NCBI GenBank assembly: GCA_031279415.1
Contig: JAITIP010000030.1
Coordinates: 1-56,368, forward strand
Direction: 5' to 3'
Length of the DNA stretch: 56,368 nucleotides
Source of the DNA: Candidatus Endomicrobium procryptotermitis
Lineage (GTDB): Bacteria > Elusimicrobiota > Endomicrobiia > Endomicrobiales > Endomicrobiaceae
Position 1 is the stretch's first letter. Every line of letters begins with the position of its first letter. Positions 8,833 to 16,388 of this stretch are shown piece after piece. The notes under the pieces are model-generated. The model was not told the DNA's origin and did not search any database. It was given only the letters and a program-made list of their open reading frames with translations. Made by a program: the position numbers and the translations under genes.

Positions 8833-10020
8833 TTAAGAGATTATGCCCAGAGCTTTGCCGACTTTTGAAAACTTGTCAAGGATAAAGTTCAGATGTTCAT
8901 CCGTATGGGTTGCCATGTAGCTTGTTCTTATTATCGCCTGCCCTTCGGGAACAGCCGGAGTGACTACTGGAGAAGCAAACACGCCTTCGTCAAAAAGCAT
9001 CTTCCACATTTTAAAAGCCGTCAAATCACTGCCTACAGTTAAAGGTACTATCGGCGACTGAGAATTGTTTGTTTTATAGCCCATAGACTGAAAAGCCGTT
9101 TTCATTTTTTTGGAGTTTTCCATAAGTTTCATTCTTCTTTCGGGTTCCTGAATTATTAAATCTAAAGCCGTATCTATCGCACCTACACACGCAGGAGGAA
9201 GGCTTGCGGTAAAAATCATTGATCTTGATGCATGTTTTATATAATCTATCACTTCGTTTCTGCTTGCGATAAAACCGCCTATCGATGCCAAAGATTTTGA
9301 AGCAGTTGCCATCAAAACGTCAACATCTTCTTCTATATTAAAGTGAGAGCCAGTTCCTCTGCCATTTTCGCCTATTACGCCAAGTGAGTGTGCTTCGTCA
9401 ACATAAACTTTTGCTCCATATTTTTTTGCAAGTTTTGAAATTTCAGGCAAGTTTGCTATGTCGCCTTCCATACTGAATATGCCGTCAACTACTATAAGCA
9501 TTCCCCTTCCCTGATTTTTTGCAAGCTGTCTTTCAAGATCGGACATATCATTATGCCTAAATCTTGCCATTTCTCCGAAAGAAAGGCGGCAGCCGTCAAT
9601 AATGGAAGCATGGTCAAGTTTATCGGTTATTATGACTTCGCCTTTTCCCACAAGGCTGGAAATAGCACCTAAATTCGAATGATGCCCCGTAGTAAAAAGA
9701 ACGGCTGACTCTTTATTGATAAATTTTGCAAATTTCTTTTCGACTTTCTCATGCAGATCGCTTGTTCCGTTAAGAAATCTTGAACCCGTTCCCGAAGTTC
9801 CATATTTCTTTACAGCTTCTATTGAAGATTCTATTACTTTAGGATGGCTTGCAAGTCCAAGATAATTATTTGAACAGACAACGATTTTTTTCTTACCGTC
9901 AACTACAGTTTCCGGACCCTGCTGCGATTCTACTGTATGAAAATATGGATAAAATCCGGATTTTTTAAGTTCGTTGGCATCATGGAAGTTGAGACATTTC
10001 TCAAAAATATCAGAACTCAT
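8833..10020 (-). CDS. spt: Serine palmitoyltransferase-like alpha-oxoamine synthase
   Basis: A PLP-dependent alpha-oxoamine synthase of 395 residues. Features favouring serine palmitoyltransferase over BioF or Kbl are the N-terminal GFYPYF (22-27) before a QGPE segment, DEAHSLGVIG (208-217) followed by GTGSHF, and SKSLASIGGF (241-250) with the predicted PLP lysine K242. His137 in DHAS should stack on the PLP ring. The family reaction condenses serine with a long-chain acyl thioester to 3-keto-sphinganine in the cytoplasm. The start at 10020 has GGGAG 9 nt upstream. Flanking genes (an SDR upstream, a GNAT acyltransferase downstream) supply the two next steps of ceramide synthesis. Kbl (glycine C-acetyltransferase) is the main alternative; no threonine dehydrogenase is adjacent. 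Confidence 0.82.
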   Translation of the reverse strand: MSSDIFEKCLNFHDANELKKSGFYPYFHTVESQQGPETVVDGKKKIVVCSNNYLGLASHPKVIESSIEAVKKYGTSGTGSRFLNGTSDLHEKVEKKFAKFINKESAVLFTTGHHSNLGAISSLVGKGEVIITDKLDHASIIDGCRLSFGEMARFRHNDMSDLERQLAKNQGRGMLIVVDGIFSMEGDIANLPEISKLAKKYGAKVYVDEAHSLGVIGENGRGTGSHFNIEEDVDVLMATASKSLASIGGFIASRNEVIDYIKHASRSMIFTASLPPACVGAIDTALDLIIQEPERRMKLMENSKKMKTAFQSMGYKTNNSQSPIVPLTVGSDLTAFKMWKMLFDEGVFASPVVTPAVPEGQAIIRTSYMATHTDEHLNFILDKFSKVGKALGIIS

Positions 10021-10044
10021 TTGAACGATCTCCCTTTTTGCATA

Positions 10045-11025
10045 CTAAAAAAATTTATTATTTAAATACCAATTATATGTTATTTTAGAAGCAATTTCAA
10101 GTTTGGTAAACTCAATACCTAAATCAACCCGGGCGCAAGTATTATCGGCAATCCAGTATTCTTGGAGCATTTCGTTTATTTTTTGCTTATTAAGCACCGC
10201 AGGCTTTCCTGTGATATATGAGAACGACTGGGCTGCCATGCCTGCAAACTTAAAAACAAAATCCGGAATCGGTATAGGCATAGCTGTTCTGCCTACGGCT
10301 TTGGAAATTACCTGTCCCACCTGTGACCACGTGTAAGGCGTTTCCTCAGCAAGATAATATGTCCTATTATCGCTTTTTTTGTTATCAAGACATGTACAAA
10401 CGCATCGTGCTACATCTTTTACATATACCAGTTGCAAAACCCTTTTTTCAACTGTAAAAGGTCTTAAATGTTTGTTTACAAGATTGAAAAATATAAAAAT
10501 ATCTTTATCCCTCGGACCATAAACCGACGCTGGTCTTAATATTGTATAGGGAATTTTCCCCAAAAAGAGTTCCTGTATTTCTTCTTCGGCTGCAATCTTA
10601 CTCAAACCGTAATCCGAAACAGGTGTTTCTTCTTCATTAAGTTTTTTTGGATTTGCGGAACTGCCAGGACCCATAGCTGCCTGAGATGAAATAAAAATGA
10701 ACTTTTTTAATGATGGATTCATTTTTAAAACGGCATTACATAGGTTTTTGGTATACTCGACATTGCCTTTAAAATAATCTTCTCTGTTAAAAGCTCTTAC
10801 GCGGCCGGCACAATGCACTATTATGTCAATATTTTTTACGCATATTTCTAAAAATTTTATGTCGTTTAAATCTCCGTATTTAAAAAAAACCGGCAGATGA
10901 CTTATCCACGACAAGTCCGATGTTTTTCTTACGACACAGGTAACCTGGTGCTTTTTAGACAATAATGCTTCAACTATATGACTACCTATAAAACCGTTAG
11001 ACCCAGTAACAAGCACCTTTAGCAT
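10045..11025 (-). CDS. Extended SDR (NAD-dependent epimerase/dehydratase family), candidate ceramide reductase
   Basis: 326 residues with a Rossmann glycine motif TGSNGFIGS at 7-15 and the SDR catalytic Tyr139-x3-Lys143 (YGLSK). The C-terminal ~100 residues form a variable substrate domain. By homology type it could be a sugar epimerase or a keto-reductase. Beside the spt-like and GNAT genes it matches the CerR position in Caulobacter-type clusters, reducing the 3-keto group. The ATG at 11025 is chosen because GGGAG lies 6 nt upstream; an in-frame ATG at 11046 lies 1 nt past the hypE stop and lacks a ribosome site. There is no promoter-sized gap after hypE, so co-transcription with the hyp genes is likely. 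Confidence 0.75.
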   Translation of the reverse strand: MLKVLVTGSNGFIGSHIVEALLSKKHQVTCVVRKTSDLSWISHLPVFFKYGDLNDIKFLEICVKNIDIIVHCAGRVRAFNREDYFKGNVEYTKNLCNAVLKMNPSLKKFIFISSQAAMGPGSSANPKKLNEEETPVSDYGLSKIAAEEEIQELFLGKIPYTILRPASVYGPRDKDIFIFFNLVNKHLRPFTVEKRVLQLVYVKDVARCVCTCLDNKKSDNRTYYLAEETPYTWSQVGQVISKAVGRTAMPIPIPDFVFKFAGMAAQSFSYITGKPAVLNKQKINEMLQEYWIADNTCARVDLGIEFTKLEIASKITYNWYLNNKFF

Positions 11026-11047
11026 AATATTCTCCCTCTGCTGCATA

Positions 11048-12049
11048 TCAGCAGATTCTCGGTAATTGTTCAGTATCGATATTAAGAATTTTTCTCAGAT
11101 TTCCCGAAACGGTTTTTACCCATACCCCTTTAGGATCTTTCACGACTTTCCCTATAACCGCAGCTTTTTTCCCTAAAGAATTTTTTTTGTATGCTGTAAT
11201 AACTTTTCCTGTATCGGACTCTTTCTGAAAAGAAATCATCTTTCCTTCATTCGGCATATATAAAGGATCTAAACCAAGTATTCTGCAAAAAGCCGCCACA
11301 TTATTTGCCATAGGAATTTTGTCATATTCTATTATTATGCCGACATTGGAACTTTCGGCAATTTCATTAAGAACCGCCGCAGCTCCACCTCGGGTCGGAT
11401 CTCTCATAACGCGAACGTCAGGGCATACTTTTAAAATATCCTGCACCAAAAAATTTAAACAAGCGCAATCACTTTTTATTGAAGATTTAAAACCAAAATC
11501 ATTTCTTGAAAGCATGACGGCTGCTCCGTGCTCTGCTATATTTCCGCTCACTATTATAGTATCTCCATATTTTGCGTTTGAGCCAGAAAGATTGATTTTT
11601 TTTCCGATAATTCCTATCGCACTCGTATTGATAAATATTGCGTCAACCTCGCCTTTTTTCATGACTTTCGTATCCCCGGTAACTATATTGACGCCTGCCA
11701 GCTTTGCCTGTTTTGCCATTGAAAACGTTATTTTTTGCAAATCTTTTACAGGAAAACCTTCTTCTATAACCGCCGCAGCAGATAAAGCCAAAGGTCGTGC
11801 ACCCATCATCGAAATATCGTTAACGCTTCCGCAAACAGCAAGTTTTCCTATGTCCCCGCCTTTAAAAAAAATCGGATTTATGACAAATGAATCCGTAGCA
11901 AAAGCAAGTTTCATATTTTTTATTTTTAAAACAGCTCCGTCGTCAAGAGGATTCAGTTCTTTATTTGAAAACACTTTTTTAAAAACTTTGTTTATAAGTT
12001 CTTTGGATGCGTTGCCTCCGGCACCATGTGCCAAGGTTATTTTATCCAT
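11048..12049 (-). CDS. hypE: Hydrogenase maturation protein HypE
   Basis: Dehydrates the carbamoyl group on its C-terminal cysteine to a thiocyanate, the source of the cyanide ligands of the [NiFe]-hydrogenase active site. The protein is 333 residues, starts MDKITLAHGAGG and ends PRIC, whose last residue is the carbamoylated Cys. The PurM-like ATP-binding fold is seen in DDGAVL (near 40) and RDPTRGG (near 215). The start at 12049 overlaps the hypD stop by 8 nt; longer in-frame starts would run deep into hypD and are not needed. It works with HypF upstream in the same operon. Confidence 0.95.
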   Translation of the reverse strand: MDKITLAHGAGGNASKELINKVFKKVFSNKELNPLDDGAVLKIKNMKLAFATDSFVINPIFFKGGDIGKLAVCGSVNDISMMGARPLALSAAAVIEEGFPVKDLQKITFSMAKQAKLAGVNIVTGDTKVMKKGEVDAIFINTSAIGIIGKKINLSGSNAKYGDTIIVSGNIAEHGAAVMLSRNDFGFKSSIKSDCACLNFLVQDILKVCPDVRVMRDPTRGGAAAVLNEIAESSNVGIIIEYDKIPMANNVAAFCRILGLDPLYMPNEGKMISFQKESDTGKVITAYKKNSLGKKAAVIGKVVKDPKGVWVKTVSGNLRKILNIDTEQLPRIC

Positions 12050-13109
12050 CGTATTTTCCGTATTTGTAATATGCGCTGCAAACACCTTCGGAAGAAACCA
12101 TGCACGGACCCAAAGGTTTTAACGGAGTACATTTTTTTCCGAAAAAGCCGCAGCCATAAGGATTTATTTTTCCTCTCATTATATCTCCACATCTGCAGGG
12201 CTCTTTTTTATTCATGTCTTTTTCATCTTTAACTTGAAATTTGATGTCTGCATCAAAAGTGGCATATTTTTTGTTCAACCTAAATCCGCTTTTTTTTATA
12301 CAACCGAGCCCGCGCCATATGTCATCTTTCAAATCAAACACTTCCGATATCAAATTTTTAGCTTTAATGTTTCCTTCTTCGTTTACAACCGCCTTATATA
12401 TATTTTTAAATCCGCATGAGCGCGATTTGATATTTTTAATCAAAAAATCTATGGCTTCTACTATTTCTTTTTTTGAAAAACCCGTTACTGCACAGGATAT
12501 TTTATATTTTTCTGCCACATATCTAAAAGCGCCGGCACCGGCTATGGCAGCAACATTTCCGGGGAGAATAAACCCGTTTATATCAAAATCATCATCAGAA
12601 ACAAGCATGTTTAAAGCCGGAAAAATACTTTTAAACATCGAAAAAACAGAAATATTTTTGATTTTTTTTTCATAAGCTTCTTTTATGACTGCCGCCGCGG
12701 CAGGTAATGTAGTCTCAAAACCAGCTCCGATAAAGACAACTTCTTTTTCCGGATTTGCCTCGGCGATTTTCAAAGGGTCATATACGCAATAAATTACCCT
12801 GACATCAGCCCCTTTCAAAATTTCCAATTCAAGAGATGAGGTAAACGCCGGAACTCTAAGCATATCGCCGAATGTCGCAATTACTATATTTTTATTTTTT
12901 AACAAGTGCAGGCATTGTTCCAAGCGATTTGAAGGAGTTACACAAACAGGACAACCAGGACCTGAAATAAGTTCCGTTCCAACAAAATAATCGCGCAGTC
13001 CGTATCTGGCTATCGTCATAGTATGCGTACCGCATACTTCCATTATTTTTATCCCTTTAGAAAGACGATAGGATTGTCTTGTCGTCTTTTTTGATTCTTC
13101 AGCCGGCAC
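12042..13109 (-). CDS. hypD: Hydrogenase maturation protein HypD
   Basis: Scaffold with a [4Fe-4S] cluster on which the Fe(CN)2CO unit is assembled together with HypC. Hallmarks are MEVCGTHTMTIARYGLR (starting at 23), SGPGCPVCVTP (about 49-59) and the Cys-rich C-terminus with CRCGDIMRGKINPYGC and GPCMVSSEGVC. Length is 355 residues, as usual. The start is a GTG at 13109, supported by AAGGAG 7 nt upstream, and overlaps the end of the LOG gene by 11 nt. This tight packing argues for one transcript from hypC to hypE. Confidence 0.95.
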   Translation of the reverse strand: MPAEESKKTTRQSYRLSKGIKIMEVCGTHTMTIARYGLRDYFVGTELISGPGCPVCVTPSNRLEQCLHLLKNKNIVIATFGDMLRVPAFTSSLELEILKGADVRVIYCVYDPLKIAEANPEKEVVFIGAGFETTLPAAAAVIKEAYEKKIKNISVFSMFKSIFPALNMLVSDDDFDINGFILPGNVAAIAGAGAFRYVAEKYKISCAVTGFSKKEIVEAIDFLIKNIKSRSCGFKNIYKAVVNEEGNIKAKNLISEVFDLKDDIWRGLGCIKKSGFRLNKKYATFDADIKFQVKDEKDMNKKEPCRCGDIMRGKINPYGCGFFGKKCTPLKPLGPCMVSSEGVCSAYYKYGKYDG

Positions 13110-13701
13110 AGGGCTGCTCCTTGGTTTCTTTTGTCCATTTATCTATTTGTCCAGGATGTATAAAGGAACGGCATCTTTGAAAGGCGTCTTCAAGAGAATC
13201 CGTTACGATAAGCATGTCAAAGTGTTCCTTCTTAAAAAATTTTTCTTCAATGCTTTTTTGTAAAAACTTTATGAAATCATCAAAATATCCGTTTACGTTT
13301 ATTAAAGCGCAGGCTTTTTTATGTATGCACAGTTGTGACCACGTAAGTACTTCGGCAAGTTCGTCTATAGTCCCTATTCCCCCGGGTAACACAAAAAAAT
13401 AATCAGCAAGTTCGTACATCTTATTTTTGCGTTCATGCATATTTTTTGTTACAATCAGCGAGTTTAAACCATTATGACAAACTTCAATATCTTTTAGCTG
13501 CTGCGGTATAATGCCGATAACTTTTGCGCTGTTTTCAAGAACGGAATTTGCCAAAACTCCCATAAGCCCGACCTTTCCACCACCGTAGACCAATTCGGCA
13601 TTTTCATTTGCAATAAGTTTCCCTAGTTCTACCGCGGTTTCTATAAACTTTTTGTCTTTTCCCAGACTGGAACCGCAGAAAACACATACTTTTTCACTCA
13701 C
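13099..13701 (-). CDS. LOG family nucleotide phosphoribohydrolase
   Basis: A 200-residue Rossmann-like protein with the LOG motifs YGGGKVGLMG (about 39-48) and PGGIGTIDEL (about 106-115; the PGGxGTxxE active-site signature). Known members release the base from nucleoside 5'-monophosphates, including cytokinin precursors, and are often misannotated as lysine decarboxylase. The gene sits between hypC (whose stop it abuts at 13701) and hypD (11-nt overlap), so it is part of the hydrogenase maturation transcript, although no link of LOG to hydrogenases is known to me. Confidence 0.88.
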   Translation of the reverse strand: MSEKVCVFCGSSLGKDKKFIETAVELGKLIANENAELVYGGGKVGLMGVLANSVLENSAKVIGIIPQQLKDIEVCHNGLNSLIVTKNMHERKNKMYELADYFFVLPGGIGTIDELAEVLTWSQLCIHKKACALINVNGYFDDFIKFLQKSIEEKFFKKEHFDMLIVTDSLEDAFQRCRSFIHPGQIDKWTKETKEQPCAG

Positions 13702-13919
13702 TATATCAACCCCGACTCTTTTGACGCATCTACAATATCTTTAGCGTCTTTTTTAGAAAGTTTGCTAATGGCAAAACCGGCATGTACTAAAACGTAATCG
13801 CCCAATTTTAAATTGTCCAAAAGCGTTATTTTTATTTCGGATTTAATTCCTCCAAAATCAATCTCAGCTGTACTTGAATCAACTATTTTTAATATTTTCC
13901 CAACTGTTGCAAGACACAT
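13701..13919 (-). CDS. hypC: Hydrogenase assembly chaperone HypC
   Basis: A 72-residue chaperone of the HypC/HupF family that carries the Fe(CN)2CO unit with HypD and delivers it to the hydrogenase large subunit. The essential Cys2 is present (MCLATVG); the family usually has MCLAxPG, so a Val replaces the common Pro. The middle (GDYVLVHAGFAISKL) is the usual beta-barrel signature. The start at 13919 lies 1 nt after the stop of the HEAT lipoprotein gene. No large subunit is in the window, so the client hydrogenase must be elsewhere. Confidence 0.93.
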   Translation of the reverse strand: MCLATVGKILKIVDSSTAEIDFGGIKSEIKITLLDNLKLGDYVLVHAGFAISKLSKKDAKDIVDASKESGLI

Positions 13920-13920
13920 T

Positions 13921-15090
13921 TTACCTTTTTGCCTTATATATTTTATCGTAAGCTTTTTTTGCTTCTTGGCGAACTTCTTTGTTGGTATCTTTACTCGAAA
14001 GATTACTCAAAAAAGTTAAAGCGGAGCTTGCCGATTTGCCCATATCCGACAATTCCGCTATAGCTCTAAGTTTTACATCTATATTGTTATGTTTGAGAAG
14101 ATTTATAAGACCTGGGATGGCTTCATTTGAAGGCTTCCCCACTCTTGTCAAAGCATTGGCGGAAGCAATTCTGATAGTATGATTTTTATCTTGAAGCAAA
14201 GGAATTAATACGGGAACTGCATCATTAGCCTGATTTCCCATAGCTGCAAAAGTGTCTATCGTCGCAATTCTTATAATGTTTGGATTTTTACCGTCTGTCA
14301 AAGCTGCTAATTGCGAGACAGTACTTTTTGCAGCAGCACCTATATCCGATATGGCCTTCTTTGCTAAATCTCTTATTTCTTCCTGTCTTGTAAGCATTTT
14401 AATTAAAGCAGGAACGGTTTCATTGGCACCACCTTTTAAAATTCCAAAATTCTTTATAGCTTCTGCTACGACTACAATATTTTCGTCATTAAGGCGTTCC
14501 AGCATTTTATCAATAGCTCCTGACGACTTAAGATTTAGTGCATCAAAAGTACCGAGAGTTTCCAAGGCCGCTTTTCTTATTCCGAAATAATCATTATCAA
14601 GATACTCTGCAACTGTTCCTGCGCAAAAAGAAGCAGGTTTTCCTATTCTTGCAAGCGCATTTAAATGATCTATTTTTACATAATTATTACCTTCGGCAAT
14701 ACGTTTCAATATTTCACTGATAACTTCCGTTCTTCCGTTCCCAATATCTTTAATCACATCGGAAGCCATATCTCTTACATTTTTGCTGTAAGAAAGCATA
14801 GAAACCAACTCTCTTACCCCGTAAGCAGGATTCGCTTCAATGACTTTTTTATATCCCTGAATGGCGCCCTGAAAATCTTTTTTTACAAGTTTAATGTCGG
14901 CGACAGATTTTAAAGATACTATATCTCCCGGTTTCTTTTTAAGTATCGCTTCATATATCACCAGTGCTTCGTCATATTTTCCTTCTCTGAGAAGAGAATT
15001 TGCTTTTTCAGGAGTATTTCTTTCTACACATGCAAATAAAAATAATAAACTTAGAAGCATAAAATGTAAAAACTTAAATTTGCCTATCAT
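13921..15090 (-). CDS. HEAT-repeat lipoprotein inside the hyp operon
   Basis: 389 residues. A type II signal peptide with lipobox Leu-Phe-Ala-Cys (18-21) predicts lipidation at Cys21 and attachment to a membrane outside the cytoplasm. Residues ~30-90 look like TPR repeats (NSLLREGKYDEALVIYE). From ~100 to the end there are about seven HEAT/PBS-lyase-type repeats of ~37 residues (for example AVPALIxLL...AxxALxxIG). Such proteins are usually protein-binding scaffolds; the partner is unknown. It is followed by hypC after 1 nt, so it is co-transcribed with hydrogenase maturation genes. Only weak purine-rich sequence precedes the ATG. Confidence 0.85.
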   Translation of the reverse strand: MIGKFKFLHFMLLSLLFLFACVERNTPEKANSLLREGKYDEALVIYEAILKKKPGDIVSLKSVADIKLVKKDFQGAIQGYKKVIEANPAYGVRELVSMLSYSKNVRDMASDVIKDIGNGRTEVISEILKRIAEGNNYVKIDHLNALARIGKPASFCAGTVAEYLDNDYFGIRKAALETLGTFDALNLKSSGAIDKMLERLNDENIVVVAEAIKNFGILKGGANETVPALIKMLTRQEEIRDLAKKAISDIGAAAKSTVSQLAALTDGKNPNIIRIATIDTFAAMGNQANDAVPVLIPLLQDKNHTIRIASANALTRVGKPSNEAIPGLINLLKHNNIDVKLRAIAELSDMGKSASSALTFLSNLSSKDTNKEVRQEAKKAYDKIYKAKR

Positions 15091-15176
15091 ATCATTTCTC
15101 TTTTATATTAATAAAAATTTTTCAGAATTATCCCTTTAAATCTTGGTAAGATGGGGCGACAGTATTATTAAATATC

Positions 15177-16388
15177 CTACTCGCCAAAAACAATTTTAGT
15201 TTTCATGATTTCTTCGCGATATTTTATTTTCATACGCAAGTATTCCATTGGTCTATCGCCTTTTGTCCTATTGCAATGAGGGCATAATAACTGATAGTTT
15301 TCATAGTAATCCCCGCCTCCCTTAACTTTAGGAATAATATGGTCTATTTCAAATTGGAAAATATCCATTTTAACGCCGCAAGCTCTGCACATTCCTTGTT
15401 GGTCTGCATAAAGCCGTTGTTTTACAGGCTGATTTATAGGTTCTTCTTTAATGTCTGTACGTTTTGGAGGTTTATCCGCTGCAACAAAATCACTAAACAA
15501 CCCTGCATCGTCGCTTAAGCGGTCAATCAACACATTAACTGACTGTTTTTCAATGTCAATACCTATCCATTTTCTACCTAATTGCTGCGCAGCAACGCAT
15601 GAGGTCGCACAGCCGCAAAATGGGTCAAACACTATGTCGCCTTCATTTGATGAGGCTTTTATAATGCGGCGCAAAAGAGCAAGTGGCTTTTGTGTGGGAT
15701 AACCCGTTTTTTCTTTACTAAAACTTTTAATTGCGATAGAATCTAATACATCCCCGTTATTACAATTCCAAGTATCCTCTATTGGAATACCGTTCCCTGT
15801 AGGTTTTTTACCATCTCTGCGGACATAGTTTTGAGGATATGTTATGTATTCTTTATTAAATACAAAATTATCACTTTTTGTATAATATAAAATTATATCA
15901 TGATTTCTAATAAATTTGCCTGCTTGTGTTTTATACCCTGAAACCCACCCAATTCGCCACACAATTTCATTTCTAAAATTACCTTTCCCAAAGATTTCAT
16001 CTAACAGCGCTTTTAAATAATGGCTTGCAGTCGGGTCGCAATGCAGATACATACTGCCTGTATCTTTCAAAATGCGATACATTTCTATAATTCGTTGTGC
16101 CATATAAGTTAAATATGCTTTCATCGCTTTGCTGTGCATCACACCAACAGATGAAATAAATGTTGTCAATACAGGATATTTGTCCGCCATAGTTTCTAAA
16201 TAAGATTCGTCAATATCTTCCCAACTCCACATATCTTTAAAACTTGCACCTGCGGCTTTTGTCCCAATGGGAGCGCAATACATACGTTTAGAATTAAATG
16301 GCGGATCTAAATAAATCAAATCCACAGATTGACTGTTCATCCCGTTCATAATATATAGATTGTCATTTGTGTATAATGTGTTTTTCAT
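15177..16388 (-). CDS. Beta-class DNA amino-methyltransferase fused to HNH nuclease domain
   Basis: 403 residues. Catalytic DPPF at 28-31 precedes SAM motif DPFCGC at 255-260, the circularly permuted beta order of N4-cytosine/N6-adenine methyltransferases. Target recognition probably lies at ~120-230. The C-terminus is an HNH domain: Cys334/Cys337 and Cys369/Cys372 should hold a structural zinc, with Asp349-His350, Asn364 and Asn373 forming the HNH core. The chain could both methylate and cleave DNA, or the HNH could be a nickase or inactive. The start overlaps hypF by 26 nt and has no Shine-Dalgarno. The N-terminus from ATG 16388 matches the family (LYTNDNLYIM). Its place between hypF and the HEAT-hypC genes suggests insertion into an existing operon. 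Confidence 0.88.
   Translation of the reverse strand: MKNTLYTNDNLYIMNGMNSQSVDLIYLDPPFNSKRMYCAPIGTKAAGASFKDMWSWEDIDESYLETMADKYPVLTTFISSVGVMHSKAMKAYLTYMAQRIIEMYRILKDTGSMYLHCDPTASHYLKALLDEIFGKGNFRNEIVWRIGWVSGYKTQAGKFIRNHDIILYYTKSDNFVFNKEYITYPQNYVRRDGKKPTGNGIPIEDTWNCNNGDVLDSIAIKSFSKEKTGYPTQKPLALLRRIIKASSNEGDIVFDPFCGCATSCVAAQQLGRKWIGIDIEKQSVNVLIDRLSDDAGLFSDFVAADKPPKRTDIKEEPINQPVKQRLYADQQGMCRACGVKMDIFQFEIDHIIPKVKGGGDYYENYQLLCPHCNRTKGDRPMEYLRMKIKYREEIMKTKIVFGE

Noticed and set aside
8833-10020. Calling the PLP enzyme glycine C-acetyltransferase (Kbl) or BioF.
   Set aside because: The GFYPYF, GTGSHF and SKSLASIGG motifs and the neighbours fit Spt better; Kbl remains the fallback.
10045-11046. SDR gene starting at ATG 11046.
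   Set aside because: ATG 11025 has GGGAG at the right distance and gives the usual N-terminus; the longer form lacks a site.
15121-15160. A terminator between the HEAT lipoprotein gene and the methyltransferase gene (ATCTT-ACC-AAGAT).
   Set aside because: The stem is only 5 bp, AT-rich, and has no T-run after it.
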